DNA of 64,000 nt from Polaromonas sp. (GTDB taxonomy: Bacteria > Pseudomonadota > Gammaproteobacteria > Burkholderiales > Burkholderiaceae_C). Location of the stretch: the NCBI RefSeq assembly GCF_030689685.1, contig NZ_JAUYEY010000019.1:1-64000 (forward strand). Reading direction: 5' to 3'. Positions 21,965-29,973 of the stretch are shown one piece after another. Made by a program: the position numbers and the translations under genes. Under the pieces are notes generated by a model. It saw only the letters and a list, made by a program, of their open reading frames with translations, did not search any database and was not told the DNA's origin. How positions within the stretch are numbered: position 1 is the stretch's first letter; the number at the start of each line of letters is the position of its first letter.

Positions 21965-22039
21965 ATACGCGGTAAACGCACGTACCTAAACACTGACCTG
22001 GTGGTTCCGAGTGTCTATGTGGGATATTGAGGAACGCAA

Positions 22040-22768
22040 ATGGCGAAACAAAATTTGAAAATTTCAGAACCATAGCTAATTGACCAAAAAGATCCAGATA
22101 ATTTTCTTGTAATTCCAGATTTTGGTGTCAATCCTGTTGATGTCGCTTTCGAAGGTTTTGCGTTTCCAATCGTCACCCCAAGCTCCAACGAGCTGCGGGA
22201 ACGGCATGAAAACATTCGCGAACTGGTCAAGTTAATAAGATCGAAGATTCGTAAGCAATTCAATTCATTGGCTGACGTACGGGCCGCGCATCTTCGCGTG
22301 TTGGATGTGCTCTACCCGCAAGATGGAAGTCTATCGAACGAAAACGAAGTTGAGCACTTATCCCACCAGGACAAGTGCGCGTCCTTTTATATGTTTACGA
22401 TGCAGTCGCTGGACAGCGCGACCAGCGATTACGTCTATGCGGGCTTGTCGAAATCCGCTGGGAACGCTGCGCTTAATCTGAGTCGCGCTGCATTGTGGAT
22501 AGCGCAATGGACGGATAGCGATGTTGGCTCTCTTTCTCAATCTTTGCGGGAAGCGGCCGAGGCAAGCTCAGATCGTGCGCGAAAAGCAGCAGATGCACGG
22601 CACAATAAACCAGGCGGCAGCAGACAGAAGCAGGATGCGATACGCGCTGCATGGGCCACGGGCAAATACACCAGCAGAGACATTTGTGCAGAGCAAGAGT
22701 GCGCAGCGCTGATGATGTCTTTTTCAACTGCACGCAAAGCACTTAGAAATACGATTAATCCGTCCTAG
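22040..22768 (+). pseudogene. Uncharacterised ORF interrupted by an amber codon at codon 12
   Basis: ATG 22040 has a good TGAGGAA ribosome binding site, but codon 12 (22073-22075) is TAG. The same frame then stays open for 231 codons to 22768, reading LIDQKDPDNFLVIPDFGVNP at first and ending ALRNTINPS. The continuous frame on both sides of one stop is best explained by a recent nonsense mutation. The protein is acidic and helical with no family I recognise; its codon use is less GC-rich than the neighbours, suggesting acquired DNA. Reinitiation at TTG 22268 could yield a 166-residue fragment. Confidence 0.55.
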
Positions 22769-23168
22769 CCGGTGCGCAGGACAGGCTAGCCGCAGCATTG
22801 CATGAGGTATTCCCGCAAAGGCCAGAAAGCCAAACACTAACCTTGTTGCAGCAATCTTGCTGCTTCAATCGCAACAAGTGCGGGAGGGTTCAGTCGTGAC
22901 TATTGTGAGAGTGCCAGTCATTGCCGCTGGGGTGGCGCACTGTGGTTGCGTGTACCCCTTGAGCTCCAGTCGGGCTGTGCCATGCAAAAAAACTATGCAA
23001 ATCGGTATGGGCATCGCATGGCGTTTATGTGCTGATCGATCCGTGCGATACATCACCCCAGGATGGCATCTGGCAACTGAGTGGCATCGCACCCTCTCGA
23101 TGCGGAGGTCTTGTGATTTGTTGGCTCAAGGCATTTCGACAGCATGCTCACCCAGCGACAATACGGCC
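22769..23168. other. 400-base stretch without a recognisable gene
   Basis: The frame of the downstream pseudouridine synthase is open back to about 22857, but the translated sequence has no similarity to the family N-terminus and no good ribosome binding site. I see no RNA gene, terminator or repeat here beyond a short TTGTTGCAGCAATCTTGCTGC-like imperfect hairpin near 22840. Confidence 0.4.
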
Positions 23169-23906
23169 ATGGCCTCCATGCAACTTCAAGACATTCTTTT
23201 CTCCCAGGGTTTCGGCACGCGGCGCGTCTGCGCGGGGCTGATTCAACAGGGTTTTGTGGCTGTAGCCGGGGTTCCGTGTGCGGAGCCAGCTATGGAATTT
23301 ATAGCGGACGGGCTGCAGTTCAGCGTGCAGAGCGTGGCCTGGGAATACCACGCCAAGGCTTACCTGATGCTGCACAAACCGGCGGGTTACGAGTGTTCGC
23401 AAAAACCCAGCACCTATCCCAGCATCTACACCCTGTTGCCGGCGCCGATTCGCCAGCGCGGCGGCGGGGCGGCGGCCGGCGTGCAGGCGGTCGGCCGGCT
23501 GGACCAGGACACCACCGGCCTGCTGCTGCTGTCAGACGACGGCAAGTTCATTCACCGCATGAGTTCGCCCAAGCACCATGTGCCCAAGGTCTATGAAGTC
23601 CGGGCGAAACACCCGGTGGACGACAAACAGGTTGCCAAATTGCTGGCCGGCGTGGTGCTGGACGACGACCCGAAGCCAGTGCGCGCCGCTGCCTGCGAAA
23701 AAACCGGCGAGCAGACGCTGAGTCTGACCCTGACCGAAGGCAAGTACCACCAGGTCAAACGCATGATTGCGGCCGTCGGCAACCGGGTTGAGGAGGTCGG
23801 CGGCCTGCACCGTGCGCGCATTGGTTCATTGGCGTTGCCGACTGAACTGAAAGCCGGGCAGTGGCGCTGGCTGACGCCGCAGGACCTGGCCGCCATTTCA
23901 GCCTGA
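23169..23906 (+). CDS. rsuA: Ribosomal small subunit pseudouridine synthase (RsuA-like)
   Basis: The product has an S4-type RNA-binding N-terminus (LQDILFSQGFGTRRVCAGLI) and an RsuA/RluB catalytic domain with the nucleophile Asp in AVGRLDQDTTGLLLLSDDG and the KLL/TEGKYHQVKRM motif. It isomerises a uridine in rRNA, most likely U516 of 16S rRNA. ATG 23169 (MASMQLQ) or 23178 (MQLQ) are both plausible; homologues usually begin at the second. It faces the alpha/beta hydrolase gene, with a dispersed element between their ends. Confidence 0.88.
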   Translation: MASMQLQDILFSQGFGTRRVCAGLIQQGFVAVAGVPCAEPAMEFIADGLQFSVQSVAWEYHAKAYLMLHKPAGYECSQKPSTYPSIYTLLPAPIRQRGGGAAAGVQAVGRLDQDTTGLLLLSDDGKFIHRMSSPKHHVPKVYEVRAKHPVDDKQVAKLLAGVVLDDDPKPVRAAACEKTGEQTLSLTLTEGKYHQVKRMIAAVGNRVEEVGGLHRARIGSLALPTELKAGQWRWLTPQDLAAISA

Positions 23907-23924
23907 GTCTGCACGTATGAGTAT

Positions 23925-23982
23925 AAAAAAGGCCTCCAGTCCATGACTGGCGGGCATAAGCAGCTACTTATTCGATAGCAAA
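23925..23982 (-). repeat. 55-bp dispersed palindromic element, copy C
   Basis: On the minus strand: TTTGCTATCGAATAAGTAGC at the head, then GCCCGCC and CATGGACTGGAGGCC-TTTTTT at the tail. It fills the gap between the convergent rsuA-like and hydrolase genes. Confidence 0.8.
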
Positions 23983-23989
23983 TAAAAAC

Positions 23990-24769
23990 TCAAGGCAGAG
24001 GCTGCAGGAAGGCGGCCACCGCCTTCAGCGTGCGTTCCGGCTGGTCGCGCTGCGGCGAATGACCGCAATCGGCCAGCCGCAACTGCACCGTCTGCGGCGC
24101 CGCCAGCGTTAGTTCGTCGAGCTGGGCCATCGTGCCGTATTCATCGCCCAGGCCCTGGATCGCCAGCAGGGGAGCGCCGATGCGGACGCAGTCGGGACGG
24201 ATGTCGAAGCGGCGAAAACCTTCGGACAGCCAGACATCGTTCCATTGCCAGAAAGCGCTTTCCACGTCGGCGTGATGGCGTGCCAGCTTTTCCCGCAGCC
24301 CCCCCGACTCAAAGGCAGTGGTCGCTTGCGCAATCGCCTGCACCGCGATGTCCTCGACCATCAGGTGCGGCGCCATCACGATGCCGGCGGTCACCGGATG
24401 CCGCGAGGCGTGGAGCAGGGCGATGCTGGCGCCGTCCGAATGGCCCAACAGCACGGGTTTTTCCATATGCAGCGCCGCCAGCAGCGCCGGCAACACCTCC
24501 CAGGCTTCGCGGTGCATGTAGTCGGGGGTCAAGCGGCCGCTGTGGCGCACATCGGGCACAGCGGCCGACTGGCCGTAACCGCGCCTTGAATACACGACAC
24601 CGCTTCGGCCGGTGGCCTCGCAAACTGCCTGCGGCCAGCTTTGGCCGCGCTGGGTCCAGAGGCTGACCGAGCCCAGGCCTTCATGCAGGAAGACCAGCGG
24701 CGCTTTGTCGGCGGGCCCGGCAATCTGCTGCAGCTCAAGCCGCGTGCCATGGATAGCTAAAAATTTCAT
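23990..24769 (-). CDS. Alpha/beta hydrolase
   Basis: A 259-residue alpha/beta-fold hydrolase: oxyanion motif FLHEGLGSVSLW, nucleophile elbow GHSDGASIALLH (Ser), acid in LAIQGLGDEYG and catalytic His in ADCGHSPQRD. The family includes esterases and dienelactone-type lyases; the substrate cannot be predicted. The frame extends upstream to 25057, but that part overlaps a divergent gene and lacks similarity, so the ATG at 24769 is used. Confidence 0.85.
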   Translation of the reverse strand: MKFLAIHGTRLELQQIAGPADKAPLVFLHEGLGSVSLWTQRGQSWPQAVCEATGRSGVVYSRRGYGQSAAVPDVRHSGRLTPDYMHREAWEVLPALLAALHMEKPVLLGHSDGASIALLHASRHPVTAGIVMAPHLMVEDIAVQAIAQATTAFESGGLREKLARHHADVESAFWQWNDVWLSEGFRRFDIRPDCVRIGAPLLAIQGLGDEYGTMAQLDELTLAAPQTVQLRLADCGHSPQRDQPERTLKAVAAFLQPLP

Positions 24770-24869
24770 CGTGTCATCGTAAAGGATGTAAGCGGCTCGC
24801 TGCCCTGGCGCGTTAGGGTTAGGAAATGCCCGCCCGCTACACTTGCCGGTCGTCTGAAGAAAGTCGTTT

Positions 24870-25853
24870 GTGACCCTGTCCCTCCGTTTGTTTGCCGCAG
24901 CGCTGTGCTGCCTGTCGGGCGCCGCCGCCATGCCTGCCCTGGCCCAGCCCGCGCCACTGTTTGTGCTCAATTCGCTGGACGCCAATGTCAGTGTCATCAA
25001 CCCGCTGACCTGGACGGAAACCAAACGCATTGCCACCGGCAAGGAGCCGCACCACATTTACCTCACGCCCGACGAAAAGTCGGTGATTGTGGCCAATGCG
25101 CTGTCCGACACCTTGACCTTCATCGACCCGAAAACGGCCGAGGTCCAGCGCGTGATTCCCGGCATCCTCGACCCCTACCAGCTGCGCTTCTCGCCAGACA
25201 TGAAGTGGTTTGTCACGGCGGCCAACCGGCTCAACCACATCGACATCTACCGCTGGGACGGCAGCAACATCACCCTGGTCAAGCGTGTGGCCACCGGCAA
25301 GACGCCCAGCCATTTGTGGATAGACAGCAAAAGCACCACGGTGTATTCGACCATGCAGGACAGCGACGAGCTGATCGCACTCGATCTGTCGACGCAAACC
25401 ATCAAGTGGCGCACGGCCACCGGCTCGATCCCGGCTGACGTGTACGGCACCTCCGACGACAAGCTGATCCTGGTCGGCCTGACTGGCGGCGACACGGTCG
25501 AGGTGTTCGACGTCAGCGGCAAGCTGCCGCAGCGCACACGGGTGATCAAGACCGGCGCCGGCGCGCACGCCTTTCGCGCGCTCGGCGATGGTCGCCATGT
25601 GCTGGTCAGCAACCGCGTGGCCAACAGCATCAGCAAGATTGATCTGCAGACACTGAGCGTGGTGGACAGCTACCCGGCGCCCGGCGGGCCGGACTGTATC
25701 GAGATTTCGCGCGACGGCAAGCTGATTTACGTGACCTCGCGCTGGGCGCGCAAACTCACGGTGATCGACATGGCCAGCCGCAAGGTGGTGCGCCAAGTCA
25801 ATGTTGGAAAGAGTCCCCATGGTGTCTGGACGCTGGATCACGCGCCTAGATAG
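24870..25853 (+). CDS. YVTN-family beta-propeller protein (YncE-like), exported
   Basis: A GTG start gives a signal peptide (LSLRLFAAALCCLSGAAAMPALAQ) and a seven-bladed propeller built from YVTN/40-residue repeats such as LYVTSRWARKLTVID-like IYVTSRWARKLTVIDMAS and VIVANALSDTLTFIDPKTAE. These periplasmic proteins act as binding scaffolds; some bind DNA, metals or redox partners. The GC-rich repeat begins two bases after its stop. Confidence 0.85.
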   Translation: MTLSLRLFAAALCCLSGAAAMPALAQPAPLFVLNSLDANVSVINPLTWTETKRIATGKEPHHIYLTPDEKSVIVANALSDTLTFIDPKTAEVQRVIPGILDPYQLRFSPDMKWFVTAANRLNHIDIYRWDGSNITLVKRVATGKTPSHLWIDSKSTTVYSTMQDSDELIALDLSTQTIKWRTATGSIPADVYGTSDDKLILVGLTGGDTVEVFDVSGKLPQRTRVIKTGAGAHAFRALGDGRHVLVSNRVANSISKIDLQTLSVVDSYPAPGGPDCIEISRDGKLIYVTSRWARKLTVIDMASRKVVRQVNVGKSPHGVWTLDHAPR

Positions 25854-25854
25854 A

Positions 25855-25947
25855 CCCCCACGGTTGCTCACTTCGTGTAGCGCCCTGCCCCCCGAGGGGG
25901 CCGCTGCGCCTGCGGCCGGGCAAAGCCCGTTCTGCGGCCCCGGCTTG
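25855..25947 (+). repeat. GC-rich dispersed repeat, copy 2
   Basis: CCCCACGGTTGCTCACTTCG ... GCCCCCCGAGGGGGCCGCTG ... GGCTTGAAGGGG. The same order of blocks is seen inverted at 29302-29413 and direct at 34785-34882. It contains a CCCCC/GGGGG hairpin and lies between the propeller and deacetylase genes. Confidence 0.75.
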
Positions 25948-26793
25948 AAGGGGAGATCGGTTCAGTCCTTCGTTGCATTGCTGGTTGCTACGGTTTTTAT
26001 AGCTGGTGGCGCCCGTCCGGCGTGGGCTGAGGGTTGTTTTGATGCCCAAGGCAAGCCGGGAAAGCCGGTCTACCTGACGCTGGACACCGGCCACATGGGC
26101 GTGGCGCCGCTGATGGCGGACATCCTCAACAAGCATCAGGTCAAGGTCACGTTTTTTGGTGCCAACGAACGCACGCAGACCGGCGACGGCAGCCTGGGCA
26201 AGGACTGGGCGCCCTGGTGGAAGGCGCGTGCGGCCGAGGGCCACGAATTCGCTTCGCACACCTTCGACCACACCTATTGGCGCGCAGACGTCGGTTCTGA
26301 CCAGTTCAGGGTGCGCCCCTCGGCCGGGCCTTCGGAAGGCCAGGAATCGGTCTGGACGACCGCCCAGTACTGTGCCGAAATCGCCAAAGCCGGCAGCCGG
26401 CTGGAAGAGCTCACCGGTAAGAAACCGCTGCCGCTGTTCCGTGCGCCGGGTGGCAAGACCTCGCCGAAGCTGCTGGCCGCCGCCCAGGCCTGTGGTTACG
26501 ACCATGTGGGCTGGGCACCGGCCGGTTTTCTTGGTGACGAACTGTCCAGCGGGGCCTACCCCAACGACCAATTGCTCAAAAAAGCGCTGCGCGATATCCG
26601 TTCCGGCAACATCTTGCTGGCGCACCTGGGCATCTGGTCGCGCAAAGACCCGTGGGCACCGGCTGTGCTGGAGCCGCTGATCACCGGGCTGAAAGCGCGC
26701 GGTTTCTGCTTTGCGACCCTGCGCGATCACCCCCGCTACCGGGCCTGGATTGCGCAGCAGTCCGGCCAGGCGCCGGCCCGGACGGAAAAATAA
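25945..26793 (+). CDS. Polysaccharide deacetylase family protein, exported
   Basis: NodB-homology carbohydrate esterase: motif 1 LTLDTGHMG, metal-binding motif HTFDHTYWRAD, and LFRAPGGKTSPKL later. Such enzymes remove N- or O-acetyl groups from cell-wall or exopolysaccharides. The frame is open from 25801 through the GC-rich repeat; the chosen TTG at 25945 gives a compact signal peptide (KGRSVQSFVALLVATVFIAG, cleaved after PAWA). A second repeat match (25976-26033) coincides with the signal-peptide codons. The start remains uncertain. Confidence 0.8.
   Translation: MKGRSVQSFVALLVATVFIAGGARPAWAEGCFDAQGKPGKPVYLTLDTGHMGVAPLMADILNKHQVKVTFFGANERTQTGDGSLGKDWAPWWKARAAEGHEFASHTFDHTYWRADVGSDQFRVRPSAGPSEGQESVWTTAQYCAEIAKAGSRLEELTGKKPLPLFRAPGGKTSPKLLAAAQACGYDHVGWAPAGFLGDELSSGAYPNDQLLKKALRDIRSGNILLAHLGIWSRKDPWAPAVLEPLITGLKARGFCFATLRDHPRYRAWIAQQSGQAPARTEK
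25976..26033 (+). repeat. 55-bp dispersed element, copy I, within a signal peptide
   Basis: GTTGCTACGGTTTTTATAGCT then GGCGCCCGTCC and GCGTGGGCTGAGGGTTGTTT matches the family in head, CGCCCG core and tail. It is in frame and encodes ATVFIAGGARPAWAEG, the signal peptide core and cleavage site of the deacetylase. Confidence 0.55.
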
Positions 26794-26798
26794 GCGGC

Positions 26799-27755
26799 AT
26801 GGACAGTCTGGAGGCTTTTTTTTCGACGGTACAGCAATGGCTGTTTGAGAGTGCTGTGCAACCCGCGATGTTTGCGCTGGGTCTGGGCAACCTGCTGGAA
26901 ACTGGCTATGAAGCCACCGCCTGGTTCATGGTTGGCCTGATCCAGATTCTGATTTTGCTGGCCGTGGTTGGCCCGTTGCAGCGCTGGCGCCCGGTCGAGC
27001 CGGTGACGGACCGCGCGACGATTCGGACCGACATCCTCTACACCCTGATCCACCGTCTCGGCCTGTTTCGCATTGCGCTGTTTTTCACGCTGGAGCCGCT
27101 GTTCAACGATCTCTTTGGCATGGCACGCACGGCCGGTTACGGCACTTTTCACCTGGACCAGATCTGGCGGGGCATGACGGACAACGCGCTGGTCAGCCTG
27201 CTGATCTACCTGGTGGTCTTCGACTTCATCGCCTACTGGACGCACCGTGGCCAGCACCAGATCGAGTGGTGGTGGCGCCTGCATTCGCTGCACCACGCGC
27301 AGCGGCAAATGACCATGTGGAGCGACAACCGCAACCATTTGCTTGACGACATCATCGTGGACGTGATCGTGGTGCTGGTGGCGCAACTGATTGGCGTGGC
27401 GCCGGGTCAGTTCATCGCCATCGTGGCGCTGACCCAGCTCAGCGAAAGTTTCCAGCACGCCAACCTCAAGCTCTGGTTTGGCTGTGTCGGCGAGCGCCTG
27501 TGGGTCAGTCCGCGTTTTCACCGGTTGCATCACAGCATAGGCATCGGACATGAAAGCGCGGGCAAGGGGTCGCTGGGGGGATATAACTTCGGCGTGCTGC
27601 TGCCGTGGTGGGATGTGCTTTTCGGCACCGCCAACTTCGAGCAGCGTTACGATCCCACCGGCATCCGCGACCAGGTCGAGCAGTCGCGCGACTACGGCCG
27701 CGGCTTCTGGGCGCAGCAGTGGCTGGGGTTGAAGCGCCTGGTGGGGCGCGCCTGA
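26799..27755 (+). CDS. Sterol desaturase / fatty acid hydroxylase family membrane protein
   Basis: A 318-residue membrane protein with the di-iron histidine boxes of the family: HRGQHQ, HSLHHAQ and HRLHH further on, set among transmembrane helices (FMVGLIQILILLAVVGPLQ, VSLLIYLVVFDFIAY). Family members hydroxylate or desaturate lipids and carotenoids using O2. The ATG at 26799 directly follows the deacetylase stop, indicating a two-gene transcript. Substrate unknown. Confidence 0.87.
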   Translation: MDSLEAFFSTVQQWLFESAVQPAMFALGLGNLLETGYEATAWFMVGLIQILILLAVVGPLQRWRPVEPVTDRATIRTDILYTLIHRLGLFRIALFFTLEPLFNDLFGMARTAGYGTFHLDQIWRGMTDNALVSLLIYLVVFDFIAYWTHRGQHQIEWWWRLHSLHHAQRQMTMWSDNRNHLLDDIIVDVIVVLVAQLIGVAPGQFIAIVALTQLSESFQHANLKLWFGCVGERLWVSPRFHRLHHSIGIGHESAGKGSLGGYNFGVLLPWWDVLFGTANFEQRYDPTGIRDQVEQSRDYGRGFWAQQWLGLKRLVGRA

Positions 27756-27785
27756 TGGTTGCAGCCCTCTGCGTAAGGCTATCCT

Positions 27786-27861
27786 ATTGAGCGTTACAAA
27801 ATTCATGACAGTAGAAACGCTCAATCCCTCACCCCGGCCCTCTCCCAAAGGGCGAGGGTGA
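27786..27861. repeat. Nested inverted repeats with CCCTCACCCC-type dispersed repeat
   Basis: ATTGAGCGTT (27786-27795) and AACGCTCAAT (27816-27825) form a perfect 10-bp inverted repeat. It is followed at once by CCCTCACCCCGGCCCTCTCC ... GGGCGAGGGTGAG, itself a hairpin. The latter repeat type recurs twice, inverted, inside the FAD oxidase gene at 48199-48325. Confidence 0.65.
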
Positions 27862-27908
27862 GAACCGTCCAAGTCACTGTCGTGTAATTGGAAAAAATCA
27901 ATAGACCG

Positions 27909-28799
27909 ATGAACAAACTTCTCGATTCCTTCTGGCGCGCAGTCATGTACTGCCTGCACCTGCGGGTGATTGCGCTGTCGATGCTGCCGCTGGTCATCAT
28001 GGTAGCGCTGTCGCTGGGGCTGGGCTACTTCTTTTGGGATGATGCGCTGGCCGCCGTGCGGGCTGGCCTGGAAAGCTGGGAGTTGCTCGGCACCATGGCG
28101 CGCTGGCTGGAAGGCCTGGGCTTGGGCGGCCTGCGTGTGGTGCTGGCGCCGACGATTTTGCTGTTCCTGAGTATCCCGGTGATCGTCATCGTGGCGTTGC
28201 TGTTCGTCGCGATCCTGATGACACCGGCCATGGTGGCGCTGGTGGCCGAACGCCGCTTTCCGCTGCTGCAGCGCAAGCAGGGCGGATCGCAGGTGGCCAG
28301 CCTGTTCTGGTCGTTGGGCTCGACGGTGCTGGCCGCCGTCGCGCTGGTCATTTCGATCCCGCTGTGGCTGATCCCGCCGCTGATATTGATTCTTCCGCCG
28401 CTGATCTGGGGTTGGCTGACTTACCGCGTGATGTCTTACGACGCGCTGGTTGACCACGCCAGCGCCGAAGAGCGGCGCGAGATTTTCCGGCGCCACCGCG
28501 CCAGCCTGCTGGGCATAGGCGTGCTCAGCGGTTACCTGGGTGCCGCGCCCAGCCTGCTGTGGGCGTCCGGTGCGATGTTTGTGGCCATGGCGCCGATTTT
28601 GGTGCCAGTGGCGATCTGGATTTACACCCTGGTGTTTGCTTTCTCTTCTCTTTGGTTTGCCCACTACTGCCTGGCGGCGCTGGAGCAACTTCGCAAGCAA
28701 AATGCCCCGTCGGCCCTTGATCTGCTGGGCCGGACAGCCATTGAACAAGGAGCTCAAGGAGATCAAAAAAAGGACACACAGGCATTTCTGCCTCCTTGA
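27909..28799 (+). CDS. EI24 domain-containing inner-membrane protein
   Basis: A 296-residue polytopic protein of the EI24/CysZ-like family, with hydrophobic segments VIALSMLPLVIMVALSLGLG, IPVIVIVALLFVAILMTPAM, IPLWLIPPLILILPPLIWGW and a final VPVAIWIYTLVFAFSSLWF. The N-terminus (MNKLLDSFWRAVMYCLHLRV) is typical of betaproteobacterial members. EI24 relatives include the sulfate permease CysZ, but no transport role is shown here. Its stop codon lies within an inverted repeat (28755-28807). Confidence 0.8.
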   Translation: MNKLLDSFWRAVMYCLHLRVIALSMLPLVIMVALSLGLGYFFWDDALAAVRAGLESWELLGTMARWLEGLGLGGLRVVLAPTILLFLSIPVIVIVALLFVAILMTPAMVALVAERRFPLLQRKQGGSQVASLFWSLGSTVLAAVALVISIPLWLIPPLILILPPLIWGWLTYRVMSYDALVDHASAEERREIFRRHRASLLGIGVLSGYLGAAPSLLWASGAMFVAMAPILVPVAIWIYTLVFAFSSLWFAHYCLAALEQLRKQNAPSALDLLGRTAIEQGAQGDQKKDTQAFLPP

Positions 28800-28807
28800 T
28801 CTCCTTG
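28755..28807. terminator. Long inverted repeat at the 3' end of the EI24 gene
   Basis: CAAGGAGATCAA (28755-28766) and TTGATCTCCTTG (28796-28807) are a perfect 12-bp inverted repeat with a 29-base spacer; the EI24 stop codon is in the second arm. There is no T run, so it may be an mRNA-stability hairpin and not a classical terminator. Confidence 0.4.
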
Positions 28808-28827
28808 TTCATCCCATCTTTTTCAGC

Positions 28828-29754
28828 ATGACCACTCATTTCGGACTCATCATCGTCGGCGACGAAATCCTCTCCGGCAAACGCACCGACAAACACATGC
28901 CCAAAGTCATTGAACTGCTGGCCGCGCGCGGGTTGCAACTCAGTTATGCCGACTATGTGGGCGATGACCCGGTGCGCATCACCACCGTGCTGGCGCGTGC
29001 CCTCGGCGCCGCGCGTGAATCGGGCGACGTGGTTTTTTCCTGTGGCGGCATAGGCGCGACGCCGGACGACCACACGCGCCAGTGCGCCGCCGCTGCGCTG
29101 GGCGTGGACCTGGCCCTGCACCCCGAGGCCGAGCGCCTGATCCGCGAGCGCATGCAGGACATCGCCAAAGAGCAGGGCGTGCGCTATGAGCCGGACCGGC
29201 ACGACAACATCCACCGGCTCAACATGGGCATGTTCCCGGCGGGGTCGGAGATTATCCCGAATCCGTACAACAAGATCCCCGGGTTCAGTTGCCTTGTTGA
29301 GCGTGGGGGCTCTTCAATCAAGCAGGGGCCGCGGGACTGGCTTCGCCAGACCGCAGGCGCAGCGGCCCCCTCGGGGGGCAGGGAGTTACACGAAGTGAGC
29401 GACCGTGGGGGCGTCCACTTCGTCCCGGGGTTTCCAGTGATGGCCTGGCCGATGATCGAGTGGGTACTGGACACGCACTGCGCGCATCTGCACCAAAAAT
29501 CAGCCTACACCGAGAAGTCGGTCATCGTCATGGGCTCAATGGAAGCTACGCTGACGCCACTGATGCTCGCGATTCAAGCAAGGCACAGCGGCGTCAAGGT
29601 GTTCAGCCTGCCCAGCGTCGATCACCCCGAATACGGGCGCCATATCGAGCTGGGCGTCAAAGGGGCACCCAAGGCCGTGAATGCGGCTTTTCCAGCCTTG
29701 CTGGCGGGTCTGCACGCGTTTAACGCCAAGCTTGGCCCCGAATTGGTGCGTTGA
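28828..29754 (+). CDS. Molybdopterin-binding / CinA N-terminal domain protein
   Basis: The MoCF-biosynthesis fold shared by CinA N-termini and MoaB: LIIVGDEILSGKRTDKHMPK, VFSCGGIGATPDDHTRQ and the late HFVPGFPVMAWPM. The CinA deamidase domain is absent, giving the short form common in betaproteobacteria. Between NKIPGFS and HFVPGFP there are about 37 extra residues (rich in G, R and S) encoded by the GC-rich dispersed repeat at 29302-29413, read in frame. Function of the stand-alone domain is uncertain. Confidence 0.83.
   Translation: MTTHFGLIIVGDEILSGKRTDKHMPKVIELLAARGLQLSYADYVGDDPVRITTVLARALGAARESGDVVFSCGGIGATPDDHTRQCAAAALGVDLALHPEAERLIRERMQDIAKEQGVRYEPDRHDNIHRLNMGMFPAGSEIIPNPYNKIPGFSCLVERGGSSIKQGPRDWLRQTAGAAAPSGGRELHEVSDRGGVHFVPGFPVMAWPMIEWVLDTHCAHLHQKSAYTEKSVIVMGSMEATLTPLMLAIQARHSGVKVFSLPSVDHPEYGRHIELGVKGAPKAVNAAFPALLAGLHAFNAKLGPELVR
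29302..29413 (-). repeat. GC-rich dispersed repeat, copy 3, inside the CinA-like gene
   Basis: The reverse complement carries the blocks CCCCACGGTCGCTCACTTCG, TGCCCCCCGAGGGGGCCGCT and GCGGCCCCTGCTTGA in the same order as copy 2. The gene frame passes through without a stop. Confidence 0.8.
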
Positions 29755-29760
29755 ATAATT

Positions 29761-29800
29761 GCACCAATCATGTGCATTTTGATTTGCACATGATTGGTGC
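29761..29800 (+). promoter_or_regulatory. glnA: Paired NtrC-type enhancer sites upstream of glnA
   Basis: GCACCAATCATGTGCA (29761-29776) and its exact reverse complement TGCACATGATTGGTGC (29785-29800) are separated by 8 bases. Each resembles the NtrC consensus TGCACC-N5-GGTGCA. They lie about 140-160 bases upstream of the start expected from the sigma-54 promoter at 29906, the usual enhancer position, and ntrC is in the same cluster. Confidence 0.75.
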
Positions 29801-29905
29801 CTGAAAAATTTGGCAATTTTTCGAACTGACGGCCGGATGTCATGCTTATCGGTACCAAGTTGACGGCACAATCACAGGCTTGGCAGAAAAAAGCGCCATC
29901 AGTGG

Positions 29906-29922
29906 TGGCACAAAACGTGCAT
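29906..29922 (+). promoter_or_regulatory. glnA: Sigma-54 promoter of glnA
   Basis: TGGCAC-AAAAC-GTGCA has the invariant GG and GC ten bases apart as in the sigma-54 consensus TGGCAC-N5-TTGCA. It lies 52 bases upstream of the glnA start and downstream of the NtrC-like sites. Confidence 0.75.
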
Positions 29923-29973
29923 CCATCGAAGCCGAAAGTATTTTTAACAACCATCCAACAACAGGAGATTTTG

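Noticed and set aside
22857..23168. N-terminal extension of the RsuA-like protein
   Set aside because: No similarity to the family before MQLQDILFSQ and no ribosome binding site at the upstream starts.
23280..23320. GCTATGGAATTTATAGC as another copy of the 55-bp element
   Set aside because: Only the head matches and the encoded residues look native for RsuA.
26736..28766. A 676-codon minus-strand frame opposite the sterol desaturase and EI24 genes
   Set aside because: Gln/His/Arg-rich antisense composition; the two plus-strand genes have clear membrane and histidine-box motifs.
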